A stretch of 64,000 nt of DNA from Spongilla lacustris. Its lineage: Eukaryota > Porifera > Demospongiae > Spongillida > Spongillidae. Both the position numbers and the translations under genes were made by a program. Under the pieces are notes generated by a model. The model searched no databases. It had not been told where the DNA came from and saw nothing but the letters and a program-made list of their open reading frames with translations. The stretch is from assembly GCA_949361645.1 (NCBI GenBank), contig OX442428.1, positions 8,388,889 through 8,452,888 on the forward strand, in the 5' to 3' direction. The stretch's first letter is position 1; every line of letters starts with the position of its first letter. This document shows, one piece after another, positions 1 to 9,935 of the stretch.

Positions 1-39
1 CGTATAAATGTTTATGTGTCTGCTAAATGACATTGTATG

Positions 40-160
40 GTGATATGAGGATACATGTTGTATCAGGGTACACGTGTGTATGAGGGTACATGTGATATGA
101 GGGGACATGTGTGATGTGATATGAGGGTACATGTGTATGAGGGCATATGTGATATGTATA
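40..160. repeat. degenerate TG-rich minisatellite
   Basis: Short units built around gggtacatgtg and gatatgaggg recur several times with variable spacing. No coding potential is visible. It is cut by or close to the window edge, so its full length is unknown. Confidence 0.6.
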
Positions 161-187
161 TACGGGTTGTAAAGTATACTACTGAGT

Positions 188-239
188 AGTCAGGCAGGCC
201 CTTCTACCACATTTGGTTGGGTAGTAGGGCCCGCCTGAC
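188..239. repeat. short hairpin flanked by repeated actgagtagtca
   Basis: The left stem gtagtcaggcaggccct pairs imperfectly with agggcccgcctgactaac on the right around a loop of about 20 nt. The word actgagtagtca occurs just outside on both sides (about 181 and 251). This could be a small MITE remnant; no transposase is present. Confidence 0.5.
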
Positions 240-288
240 TAACTACATGTACTGAGTAGTCACTTATAAAAAAAAAAAAAGAATGAAA

Positions 289-614
289 CAAGATATAAAA
301 AACATTGAGGTTGGTGATATATAGTATTTGAAGGCAATGGTGGTGTAGAAAGGAAGGGAACAAGGGATCTACGTTGATAGAAAAAAAAGTAGAATAGTTC
401 TATATTTAGCAAAGTGAAATGTACATACTACAAAAGTGCTAAGTATAGGAGTGTTCAATTTTTTCATTGTAGATCCCTTGTTCCCTTCCTTTCTACACCA
501 CCATTGCCTTCAAATCCCATATACCACCAACTTTCTGATTTGATTTGATTTGATTTACAGGTACAAAAAGTACATTGAGGTAAATTTCTCAGAGAGAATG
601 TCTTTTATATCTTG
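289..614. mobile_element. foldback MITE with about 65 bp inner arms
   Basis: Positions 309-372 are repeated in inverted orientation at 469-531, including the word ggtggtgtagaaaggaaggg. An outer pair, caagatataaaa at 289-300 and ttttatatcttg at 603-614, suggests the true ends. The central part is AT-rich and non-coding. The arm resembles that of the foldback at 40664-40986, so the two may be one family. No clear target duplication was found. Confidence 0.65.
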
Positions 615-1542
615 TAAATTCATGACAAGCTCAACTAGAACACTTTACAAATGGAAGTCTTTTGAGCAACATAAAGCAGAGGCATTTTGCTGCTGGGAAA
701 GGATGTATACTTAAGAAATGGACATTGCCTTCAATGTGCCATGGGTTTACAGTGGGATTGTGATAGATGGACGAAAAAACGATTGGCATTAATTTTATGT
801 TTCTTTGAATTTAAAACAATAACCACATGTGATATTGAAAATCTAACTGCACAGATGCATGGGCTATACAATTGTCATCAATTAGTAAACAAAAAAAGGT
901 GTGTCACGTGACTGTCACGTTCTACCACTTTCGATTTCAGTGACCCCAGTCTTGTCAACTGAGTTTTGCTATATATCTTCACTCGGGGATAACGGATCAG
1001 GATGATTTGGGTTCCAAAGGCATGCAGAGAACTGATAAAATGCACATGCAAAGGAGAGTGTTTGAGATGCAAATCAAATCTACCATGTTCACCACATTGC
1101 AATTGCAGATGTATTTACATGTAATCAACAACATACTTTTAAGGGCACTATTACACATTTGCAACCTTACATGTATATATTATATTTGTTACACCCGGCA
1201 CAATGATTCTCATTTGGTTTTGATATTTCTTGGGATGCAGGCGAAATTTTTGACGGCTCCTAGGCTATTTTTGATCAAAAAGTGCTAAAGAATCTTCATG
1301 CAATTTTTATCTGCTCTGTAGCGGTAATATCAATAAGCGACCATACTATTGGGGGGAGGGGGGGAGGAGCTCAATCATCAACAGGGGGATGGGCCTGTGT
1401 ACTGCTGCCTCATAGCCTTGAGGGGTGTGGTAGGGAGGTGTGGTGTAGTGGGAGGGAGGAGGCGTGTTATGCAGTATTGACAGTTTGATATTTGCACATG
1501 GATGGATCACAGCTGGAATCGGTAAAAAAAAATCTGGGCCAG
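615..1542. other. no gene recognised
   Basis: Apart from short chance reading frames I see no domain, splice pattern or repeat that supports a gene here. A short G-rich stretch lies at about 1351-1370. Confidence 0.5.
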
Positions 1543-2715
1543 GGATTTGAAGATGCTGGAGAGCTAGAATTGGTGAGCATTGTGGGAGGCATTGGTGTGG
1601 GTTATGACATCCTGTACATGGGTGTGGTCACATCACACCTCCTCCCCATGCCTCCCATGCACCCTGCCTGGAATTGAACTTTGTATGTTCTTGTACCATG
1701 GATGCATTGATCACCATGGTTACATGTAGGCCAAGCAGCAATGTGAAGCTCATATTGAGCAGACCAAGCAGATGGAGGTGTGGCCTCACATGTGCACACT
1801 ACACTTACCTACATAACTACATACACACAGGAGCAGCACCAGGAGGAGATGCAGCTGTGCAAGGCAAGTGTATGGGGTGTGGCCTTTGAAGAGCACAGCT
1901 CACATGGCCAAACATCTTAGGAGAAGTCTCAGAAAAAGACCCTAAAGCTCCTGATGCTGGCCTTGAACGGCATCCACCAGATCAACCAGGTGGGTAGGGT
2001 GGATGGAGTGAGGCATGCGGATGTATTAGAGATGAGCTTTATTTAATGTGCACCATGATGAGTTGTGTACACACCACTACACCATGAGCACATACTCTCC
2101 CCCCCACCATCTTACCTCTCCCTCTCTGGTGCTATGGAATTTTGTGATCATTTAATTTTTTGTATCTTTCTGATCACCACCATGGTTAGCTCATGCAACA
2201 TAGTCATGCATATGTGGGAGAGCTGGAGAAGGCAGCAGAAGACCTGAAGGTGTGGCCTCACATACATGTGCACACACCACACTCCGGGGGGGGGGGGGGG
2301 GGGGGGGGGGGGAGTGTAGTGAGTGTTCACATGAAGTGAGAGGGGAATGCTGAAAGTGAGGGGAATAATGAAGTGTGTTCCATCCTGCCTTTAGTGTTCT
2401 AATGCACATCCAGTACCACATGTAGGTGTTGAAGGGCAACAGTGATGTGCTGATGAACGGCAAGGCCAAGCTTATGGATGAGGTGGAGAGGCTGCTTAGC
2501 AAGGTTCCTCACACATGTACTGGCTTTAATCATACATGGCTTCACTGCAGAAGAGGATAACCTAACCTCCAGGTGCCAGGCAGAGGGATGGCTATTGGTA
2601 AGTCACAACATACATAGTGCTTATGGACACGCCTGTAGCTGCACACATCCATACACTCCAGGAATATAAAAAGGTAGTGATGGAGCTGGAGGCACAGGAG
2701 AAGGCATATGTGGAG
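1543..2715 (+). CDS. cluster of small exons coding charged, coiled-coil-like peptide (partial gene)
   Basis: Phase-0 exons bounded by AG/GT signals can be read at 1730-1777, 1831-1863, 1921-1989, 2426-2503 and 2662-2715, with weaker candidates at 1543-1572 and near 2200-2246. The peptides are rich in E, K, Q and L (for example AKQQCEAHIEQTKQME, VLKGNSDVLMNGKAKL and EYKKVVMELEAQEKAY), as in a coiled coil. All exon lengths are multiples of three, so the frame holds across them. Introns are short, 57 nt between 1864 and 1920. No initiating ATG or known family was recognised. A run of about 29 G lies in the intron at 2284-2312. The exons probably join those at 2780-5558, which share phase 0 and acidic composition. 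This is a splice-by-eye model; transcript evidence is absent. Confidence 0.5.
1864..1920 (+). other. probable GC-AG intron, 57 nt
   Basis: The exon ending CTGTGCAAG is followed by gcaagtgtat, which fits the AG|GCAAGT consensus of the minor GC-AG intron class. The acceptor is catcttag at 1913-1920. Using GC keeps both flanking exons in phase 0. A GT further on (gtgtat) would change the frame. Confidence 0.45.
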
Positions 2716-2779
2716 GTAGGATGGAAATGAAAACAGACCTATCAGCTGCACTGATCATAGATTGTCAAACATTCCTTAG

Positions 2780-2833
2780 GAGGATGTGCCCCACCCCCAG
2801 GGGGTAGAGGGAGAGCAGGTGGAGGAGGAACAT
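2780..2833 (+). CDS. exon coding EDVPHPQGVEGEQVEEEH, first of a duplicated pair
   Basis: The 54 nt phase-0 exon sits between ccttag and gtgagtt. Its sister at 4617-4664 codes nearly the same start (ENVPHPQGVEEGEQKH), and the flanking introns are also alike on both sides. It was therefore copied together with intron sequence. Product unknown; composition is acidic and proline-containing, probably disordered. Confidence 0.6.
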
Positions 2834-3567
2834 GTGAGTTATGCAAGGGAAAGGGGACATTGGTATGATGTGATGGAATGTGGTATGCAAGGGTATGGTT
2901 TCCATTCTAGCCATTACCAAGAAGCTTGGTAATTGTATACTGTTGTAATTGAACAAATGAAAATCTTTTACGATGGGCTGGGAGGAGGAAAAGCCAGCAT
3001 TGAGAATGTATCATGCCCCTAGTTTGTTAAACTGTATCTCCATAACAGATGGCATTTAAATTATTGAACAGAACAATATAATGGCTAAGTGACCCTCCAT
3101 CACATCATAAAACCAAATTTCTGCTGGCGAGTTAGTACTACGTGGGCTATTGGATGTTGTAATATTGTCACAGAGAGACCCCGAAATGCATTTTTTCATG
3201 TAGAAAAAGTGTACATGTAGTATGAAGTTTTAATGAAAAGTAATTGATATAAATATGTGTGATGTAAAATTTTCATGGAAACTTATCCCAAATATTAAAA
3301 TTCATGTATTGTATGACTTTATGTACTAAGTATACATACGTCCATGCACACTCATCGCCAATGCTGGCGAATGCACAAGCAGGTTTCATCACTGTACAAG
3401 ACCTATGTATTATAGCTCTCTGCCTTTGTTTTGCTTGTTGAGATTGTTCCGAAAGTGTCAAATTAAACCTCCTCCCCATGCCTCCCACTAACCCTTGCCT
3501 GGAGTTAAATTGTATGTTAAAATCGATACACTTTATTGTTCACCATGGTTACATATTGGTTTTACAG

Positions 3568-5255
3568 AGGGAGGAGACTACTGCTCTCAGTGCAGCCCAG
3601 CGCAAACAGGTTAGTGTTAAAAGATGTATAGTGGTACATGTAATGATGACCATGCACATGTGTGAACCCACGTAAATAGCATGAACCAGCATATGAGCTG
3701 GAGAGTGTGTTTAGCCTCCTCCCCAGCCCGTCAGAGAAGAGGAGGTGTGGTTATCTCATCATGTGTGGTCTTTTTCTCTGCAGCTGCACCCTGCACCTAC
3801 TCCTCCATCAGGCCAGCATACGCCGCTCCAGCCAGCAGCCGTGAGTGCCTAGATGTGTGAATGTGTGGTGATGGCAAAAAAAGTCCACACACCTTTCCTC
3901 CAATTGCTTCTGCATTTGAGCTGTCTCAAACACAAGAGGGGGTGGGGGGGGGGGGGGGGTACATGAGAGTGTTGACAAAGGAAGGGATCAGAATGCAAAT
4001 ATTGCAGGGTAATAGGAATGGAAATAAAGTTTGTACAGCCAATGGTGTGGGCATGGCAGGTGTAGTTGTGGTGGATGTGGGAGGGGGTACTCCAACCTCC
4101 CAAGCTGGAGGGTATGGAGGGAGTGCTGTAGCTCCCGCAACTTTATTATTTTGAAGTCAGTTTGAAATGGCTGTTTATTAAGATGATTCCATTTTGTGCA
4201 TTGTGCTATTGTAATACATGCCAGTTGGAAAACCACTTATTGTTCAATATTTCGCGCTCTTCCTGGCCGAACTGGCACATTGGAAAGACAGTATTTAATG
4301 ATTGATTTGGGGCATCACGCATGCGTCACATGCATAGTGAATGATTTAAAATAATGTCGTTACTTTTGTTTTAGCCAAAAACCTGTATGGCTTTGTTGCT
4401 ATGGTCTTTTATCAGACTTATCAGCTGCACTGATCATAGAATATTGTATGCTGTGTTAAAATCATCCTGCCATTCCCCCAGGATGATGAGGGGTCACCCC
4501 GTGACGTTGTGCCACCGTCCTCCACTGGCACCCCTGTAAGTTATTGCAAGGGAATGGGTGGACATGAAAACTTACCTATCAGCTGCACTGATCATAATAT
4601 GTCAATCATCCCTTAGGAGAATGTGCCCCACCCCCAGGGGGTAGAAGAGGGGGAACAGAAACATGTGAGTTATGCAAGGGAAAGGGGACAGTGGTACGAT
4701 GTGATGGAATATGTGTGCACAAGTATATACACTGCACATCATGCACTAGTATAGCACAATGTTTAAATAACAGGGGGAAAGGTAGTGGTGTCCATTGGCT
4801 AGGTCCTAGTATACCCAGAAACTTGGTTATAATAGTATACTGTTGTAATTGAACTCGATTGAATTGAGGATTTTTTTTGATGCTGTAGGCCTGGGAGGAG
4901 GAAAAGCCAGCATTGAGAATGTGTCATGTATATGGGAAGGTTTGTAAAGAGTTACCAACTTTCTTGGCAAAGGCTGGGGTGCACGCATGCTAGGGCATTG
5001 CTAATGGACACTAGGCCATTTTATCCTTCCATACTAATTGGACCTGGGACAAGGCTAGCACCTGTACTACTTCCTCAAGGGAAGCCAGTCATTTGAGTAC
5101 CAGGGTGTGAGAGGAGAGGTGTGGGGAAGAGACAAAGGGGAGGGGCTTCATGAGCATGAGGTCATACAATATTGTACTGCCACTCCCCCTAGGATGAACC
5201 CCAGGAGAAGGGGGAGGAGGAGCCACTCCCAGCGGCACCACCTGCCCTGCGACCT
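3568..5255 (+). CDS. small acidic/proline-rich exons (same gene as 2780 and 5385)
   Basis: Phase-0 exons are read at 3568-3609 (REETTALSAAQRKQ), 3784-3840 (LHPAPTPPSGQHTPLQPAA), 4482-4535 (DDEGSPRDVVPPSSTGTP), 4617-4664 and 5193-5255 (DEPQEKGEEEPLPAAPPALRP). Each has a good AG acceptor and a GTGAGT, GTAAGT or GTTAGT donor. All lengths are multiples of three, so individual exons could be skipped without a frame change. The peptide looks like a disordered linker leading into the zinc-finger exon that follows. No family recognised. Confidence 0.55.
4419..4930. repeat. second copy of an exon-containing tandem duplication (first copy 2736-2990)
   Basis: Intron words cagctgcactgatcata, gtgagttatgcaagggaaag, tactgttgtaattgaac and gggaggaggaaaagccagca occur in the same order at 2736-3000 and 4570-4920. 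The cagctgcactgatcata word occurs a third time at 4424, before the exon at 4482. The offset is about 1.84 kb for the first words and about 1.91 kb for the last. This shows duplication of a block including an exon. Confidence 0.8.
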
Positions 5256-5384
5256 GTGAGTTGAAGAAAGGGGAGAAGGAGGGGGAGGGGGAGGAGGAAG
5301 GGGAGGGATGATGACTTGTGGTATCTTGGAAAATGATATCAGTTTGCAATCCAACACCGGTATCGTCTCCCACTTACACAACAG

Positions 5385-5558
5385 AAGTTGAAGTGCCACT
5401 ACTGCCAAAAGGAGTACAAGCATCCGGAGTCAAGGCGGAAGCATGAAGCCAAAGTACACTTAGGAGTGATAAACTACACCTGTCGTGTGTGCCAGAAGGG
5501 CTTTTATTTGAAGGAGCTGCTAAAGAAGCACGCAAAGAGCTACAGGCGCCGGAAGAAT
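5385..5558 (+). CDS. C2H2 zinc-finger exon
   Basis: The exon runs from after acacaacag to the donor AAT|gtgaga, 174 nt, phase 0 at both ends, 58 residues. It codes one complete C2H2 finger, C-x2-C-x12-H-x4-H (CHYCQKEYKHPESRRKHEAK and the following VH). A second finger has C-x2-C-x12-H (CRVCQKGFYLKELLKKH) but no clear final His, followed by basic YRRRKN. Such fingers bind nucleic acid, or less often protein, in the nucleus. Upstream small exons in the same phase suggest an N-terminal acidic/coiled-coil protein with these fingers. No specific orthologue can be named. The missing last ligand may be supplied by the next exon or reflect a degenerate finger. Confidence 0.75.
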
Positions 5559-5696
5559 GTGAGAACAGACACTGCTAGGCCTAATGTGTTCCCCTTGCTG
5601 TTTACCAAATAAGGAATATATGAATATGGGGCATTTGGCCATAGTACAAGTACTCCATGGTGCTGTTCAAATTTTAGCATACACCACATTAACATG

Positions 5697-5830
5697 CGCA
5701 CGTACGTACGTATTTGTGTGCGTGTCTGTATATGTATGTATGTATGTATGTATGTGTGTGTGTATGTATGTATGTATGTGTGTGTGTGTGTATGTATTTG
5801 TGTGTGCGTTTGTGTGTTTATGTGTGTGAA
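5697..5830. repeat. GT/GTAT microsatellite
   Basis: Runs of gtatgtatgtat and gtgtgtgt alternate over about 130 bp in what is probably an intron following the zinc-finger exon. Confidence 0.9.
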
Positions 5831-6002
5831 CACATCGATTGGTTCATATGTAATGTGTAGGTGTGTATTGATTGGTTGATAACCTTAACGATATGGAATG
5901 GAGTATGAAGTGTTCATAGCACCAATGCCTTGTGTTTATACTTATGTGTTTCATGTCTTCTCTTCCTCATACCACATGCACACAGTGATACATTTGTTTG
6001 TG

Positions 6003-6278
6003 TGAATATTTGTGTGTGTGTGTGAGTGTGTTTGTGGGAGGACTTGTGTTGGTGTGGTGTTTGTGTGAATGTTTGTGTTTGTGTGTGGTGTTTGTGGGAC
6101 TTGTGTTGGTGTGGTGTTTGTGTGAATGTATGTGTGTGTGTGGTGTTTGTGGGAGGATTTGTGTTGGTGTGGTGTTTGTGTGAAAATGTGTGTGTGTGGT
6201 GTTTGTTGGAGGATTTGTGTTGGTGTGGTGTTTGTGTGAAAATGTGTGTGTGTGGTGTTTGTTGGAGAATTTGTGTTG
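6003..6278. repeat. TG-rich minisatellite, units about 50-65 bp
   Basis: Units share the core gtttgtgggaggacttgtg followed by ttggtgtggtgtttgtgtga and are repeated about five times with small changes. It is not coding by any exon-like criterion. The long reading frames on both strands come from the low-complexity composition. Confidence 0.85.
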
Positions 6279-6288
6279 GTGTTGTCAG

Positions 6289-6306
6289 AAGAAGGAGTAT
6301 CAGCAG
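6289..6306 (+). CDS. candidate 18 nt microexon (KKEYQQ)
   Basis: AAGAAGGAGTATCAGCAG lies between ttgtcag and gtgagaa, keeps phase 0, and matches the charged composition of the preceding exons. It is too short to prove from sequence alone. Confidence 0.35.
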
Positions 6307-6904
6307 GTGAGAAGGCGTGGTCTGGCATGTACATACACCACCACACATGCACGTATGTACATGTATAAGTGCTCCACATATATGATACTATGATTGTATG
6401 CCCCCTGCCCTTCATGTACCAACATTCATTGCCTTATACTTTGTGACACCTAATTAGAGTCAACTTAGTACATGTACATGTACTCAGGTAGTGTTGTCAT
6501 TTCATGTACATGTACATGTATACATGTATACATGTATACATGTGAAGGGGTATATGTGTGTTCTAGTCTGTGTTTGCCATGTGGTGCCAGGGGTTAACTG
6601 AAGGACAAGGCTCAGACTATTGACTTCAAATTTGATAGGTAATTGCTTGCAGAAAATTACATGTATGTAGATGTTTTTGGGAAATACTAGTACTGTGGCA
6701 TGTGCATACTAATAGTGAGTAGTCTGTAAACTGTGGTTGGCAAGCTGTTTTTCTTGTTCTAATTAGGCATGTGCGGGCTTTGAAACGTAGTATTAGTCTG
6801 GGGACCAGACCATATATGATTGTGATGTAATGACTGCTACCAGTGGTGATAATTTTAAGTGGTGACATTGCTAAACACTGATGAATTCTTTGGACTTTTT
6901 GCAG

Positions 6905-6983
6905 CACCCCAGGGCCAAGGGCCTCCTTCTCTGTCCCTCTTGGGGGTCACCTCCCTGCTGGTTCAGTGGTCGCCAGCTCCTAT
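6905..6983 (+). CDS. Fn3-like half-domain exon, possibly decayed
   Basis: After ttttgcag the phase-1 frame reads PQGQGPPSLSLLGVTSLLVQ and then WSPAP, which fits the start of a fibronectin type III domain (the S-x-L-x-V-x-W-x-P-P-like core). An in-frame TAG occurs at 6985-6987, so the exon must end at a weak donor (GTAGTC at 6984) or the copy is broken. The 34 bp minisatellite starts about 45 bp downstream and may have destroyed the original splice site. Fn3 domains are protein-binding modules of extracellular or cytoskeletal proteins. Confidence 0.4.
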
Positions 6984-7028
6984 GTAGTCACGCTGACGTC
7001 TGTGATTGACTCTGGTCAGCTTGGGGCA

Positions 7029-7395
7029 AAACACCTCCACCATCTTGAGCGGTCTGCTGCCATACCACCTCCACCATCGTGAGCGGTCTGCTGCCATACC
7101 ACCTCCACCATCTTGAGCGGTCTGCTGCCATACCACCTCCACCATCTTGAGCGGTCTGCTGCCATACCACCTCCACCATCTTGAGCGGTCTGCTGCCATA
7201 CCACCTCCACCATCTTGAGCGGTCTGCTGCCATACCACCTCCACCATCTTGAGCGGTCTGCTGCCATACCACCTCCACCATCTTGAGCGGTCTGCTGCCA
7301 TACCACCTCCACCATCTTGAGCGGTCTGCTGCCATACCACCTCCACCATCTTGAGCGGTCTGCTGCCATACCACCTCCACCATCTTGAGCGGTCT
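7029..7395. repeat. 34 bp minisatellite, about 11 copies
   Basis: The unit is ccacctccaccatcttgagc followed by ggtctgctgccata. It repeats almost without change. Only the first two copies differ (a truncated start, and atcgtgagc in place of atcttgagc). Because 34 is not a multiple of three, the frame rotates and the array stays open on the minus strand in all three frames, with a 34-residue peptide period. These long minus-strand frames are therefore a repeat artefact rather than genes. Confidence 0.95.
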
Positions 7396-7599
7396 CTCAA
7401 TGCAGCGTAGACCTACGTAACAGTTACATGTAGCCTCTAATGATGCCGGAAGTACAACCTGTCCTTTGGTGCATATCACAACAGGAGAAGCAGGCATGTG
7501 TGCGTGATGTCATGTGCAATCTCATTATGTGATGTCATTGTGTGCAAATGCATTATAAATGTGGTGTCACTCTACTTCCCCCCCCCCCCCTCCCCCCAG

Positions 7600-7731
7600 C
7601 ACTGGATGGATTTGATGCTGTGTCAGTGCAGGGTGTGGGCTCCTCCTACATCATTGTGTCTTGGGACCTGCCGGCTCACAGCAATGGCTTCCTCGTCAAC
7701 TTCAGTGTGTACTGCAATGGTGTTCTGGCAG
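7600..7731 (+). CDS. Fn3 domain N-terminal half exon
   Basis: A 132 nt exon lies between the polypyrimidine acceptor tccccccag and the donor GCAG|gtgcat. It starts and ends in phase 1. Its peptide has LDGFDAVSVQGVGSSYIIVS, then WDLPAHSNGFLVNFSVYCNG. Features typical of Fn3 are the V-S-W-x-x-P strand B, the following N-G turn and the Y-x-V-Y-like strand C. Symmetric phase-1 exons are the usual way Fn3 domains are encoded in animals. The second half of the domain is not recognised nearby. The host protein is unknown; it may or may not be the same gene as the WD40 exons downstream. Confidence 0.65.
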
Positions 7732-7800
7732 GTGCATGTGTAGGTATGTGCTCTCATTGCTTACACCAGTGACCTTCTCTTTAGTCCCTTCTGGCATGGG

Positions 7801-8066
7801 TCCTCTGTAGTCATGTACACCACCAGGGACATCTCTGGTCCTCTGTAGTCATGTACACCACCAGGGACATCTCTGGTCCTCTGTAGTCATGTACACCACC
7901 AGGGACATCTCTGGTCCTCTGTAGTCATGTACACCACCAGGGACATCTCTGGTCCCCTGTAGTCATGTACACCACCAGGGACATCTCTGGTCCTCTGTAG
8001 TCATGTACACCACCAGGGACATCTCTGGTCCTCTGTAGTCATGTACACCACCAGGGACATCTCTGG
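7801..8066. repeat. 38 bp minisatellite, seven copies
   Basis: The unit is tcctctgtagtcatgtacac followed by caccagggacatctctgg. The copies are nearly identical (one has tcccctgtag). The last copy runs into the candidate exon at 8039-8100, so the unit contains a splice-acceptor-like tgtag and the exon's first 28 nt. Confidence 0.95.
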
Positions 8067-8100
8067 CAAAATTACACACGAGGACCAACAGCTTAGACAG
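8039..8100 (+). CDS. candidate exon whose 5' end is the repeated 38 bp unit
   Basis: From tgtag to the donor CAG|gtgagt the frame reads MYTTRDISGKITHEDQQLRQ. The donor is strong. The acceptor is one of seven near-identical ones upstream, so splicing could in principle start at any copy. No domain recognised; it sits between Fn3-like and WD40 exons. Confidence 0.4.
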
Positions 8101-8546
8101 GTGAGTGGGTGTTTATGTGGTGTACATGTATGTATGTGTGGTGTCACTGGTCATCTACCACCAAGCTTGCAACAGGGGGTGGGGTTTGGAATATACATAT
8201 AATTATATTATAAATATAAATATAGGGGGTGGGCAAAAATAAAAGTCTTCCCTCTGCACCGTTAAATGGTATGCCATGTAGTTTTATTAAATGGCCGGAG
8301 CAGGCTAGCCCGATTAATTAATCGTGATATGTGGGCTTGTCAAATTAGGGGCAAACCAGGGGGTGGGATGGTAAATCCCTGCCAATTTGTGTGCTGTGGT
8401 AGCAACTGAGCAAGTGTACGAGGATCCCTCAGGTGTATACCCACATGCCTGCCCCTCCCCCTACAGGAGCTCCCTCACCAGTCATTAAGACCTCAGGATG
8501 CTAGTACCTTGGCTATGTCAGCACGCCTTATTCTTCTTGTCCCCAG

Positions 8547-9084
8547 GTCTAGTGGCCTCCCTACCACTAGTCCTCCCAGATGCCCCTGTGGTGTTGGTGC
8601 AGTTGACAGAATCTCCCCACAGCTCCTCTGTGCTGGCTGTGTCTTGCACACAGACCTACTCCCTCAACAGGTGGAATATCATTCCAGGTTAGCACAGCAC
8701 ACCCTACACATTCATGTGTTCAGATTACATGCATGTAACATACATGACAAGGTTACATGGATGTAACATACATAGGAGGTTACATATATGTAAAACACAT
8801 ACGAGGTTACATGTATATGCTCAAGGCTACAGATATACATAATATTGCTGCAAAATAAGTACATGTACTACACTGTAATAGTGTGTATGCCTTTGTTTAA
8901 AATAAGTTAGCACATTTTACATGTTAGAGATTCATTATATCTCCATAGCAACCACTGCTAACCAACCGAATATGGTATCCTTGGAGGCTGACCCTCAGAT
9001 GTGTGAGTACCCCATTGGCCTGTCCGTATGTACCAATCAACTTCAACACAACTTAACACACATCACCCATACATACACACACAT

Positions 9085-9122
<38 letters not shown>

Positions 9123-9647
9123 CCCACTCATAGTCAAGGGTGGCAGGCCAAAACTTGGAGTCTCTTTGGATCAGAGTGTCGTTCCTACTAACAGTGTTCT
9201 GTGTGTGGTATGGTGTGTGTGTGGTGTGTGTGTGGTGTGTGGTATGGTGTGTGTGGATGCACACAAGCATGTATAACGCGTGCATTAAGTTGATATCGTC
9301 TTCCTCCTCCCCAGCCCCGGTTGAACAGGCGATGATAACAGTGTCCATTAGTGTGAGTGTTGGAACAGTTGTCAGTGCCACTAAAAGTGAGGTCCAAAGT
9401 TTGTGTACTATTCCTTCATTCTAATTAATGCCCTTCTCTAGCTGGCTGTTGTTTGATTCACAGCATGACGGGAGAGTTGTTGCACAAACTCCTCCCACCC
9501 TCCCAATGGACCCATCCTCACCTTACCACCTTCACAAACAACGGTCACATTTTGGTACACTACTCGGACCAGAAGGGCGGAGTGCTGTCCGTGTTCTCAT
9601 GTAATGGAAGACACTTGTGTGAGCTTCTTCTGCAGGACAATATACTG
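8547..9647 (+). CDS. neurobeachin/LRBA-type WD40 fragment, four exons
   Basis: Exons are read at 8547-8687, 8949-9002, 9315-9386 and 9442-9647. The junctions are all phase 1 and give one continuous frame; the last ends in phase 0 at CTG|gtatgt. Peptide motifs SSVLAVSCTQTYSLNRW, VSLEADPQM, VGTVVSA, LIHSMTGELL, GHILVHYSD and LSVFSCNGRHL follow the order of the WD40 region that comes after the BEACH domain in neurobeachin and LRBA, large scaffolds of vesicle traffic. This is recognition from memory of the family. Compared with family members, roughly 100 residues of propeller expected between exons two and three are absent. Only a 312 nt intron with a CA microsatellite lies there. No BEACH domain is seen upstream and no final WD repeat downstream before transposons begin. 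It is therefore a partial or decayed copy, or a diverged gene with the rest outside recognisable range. Confidence 0.6.
9073..9122. repeat. CA microsatellite
   Basis: About 20 CA units lie within the intron between the second and third WD40 exons. Confidence 0.95.
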
Positions 9648-9935
9648 GTATGTTATGGTGATCAGTGGTAAAAATATATTAAGGTGTTCTTTTACTTTAC
9701 TATCTGCAATGATGTCACACGCATATTTACATCGTGCATTTTTTGTTACACTGGACATCGATATCAGATATCGTCGACGTTGAGCTGCTCATCCACAATG
9801 CTTTACGAATCCTTCGTAAGGCCATTATGAACCTTATCTAGGAATGATTGCATGACAACGCATGTGATAGTTCTTCATCGACAAGCCAGACCTACTTCGT
9901 TACATCATGTTATATCTATGGTTACATATGCATGT

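Noticed and set aside
6963..7497. Minus-strand frames of 117-169 residues
   Set aside because: They come entirely from the 34 bp array, whose unit length rotates the frame.
7029..8066. CRISPR-like array
   Set aside because: Units are directly contiguous with no unique spacers, and the sequence is eukaryotic.
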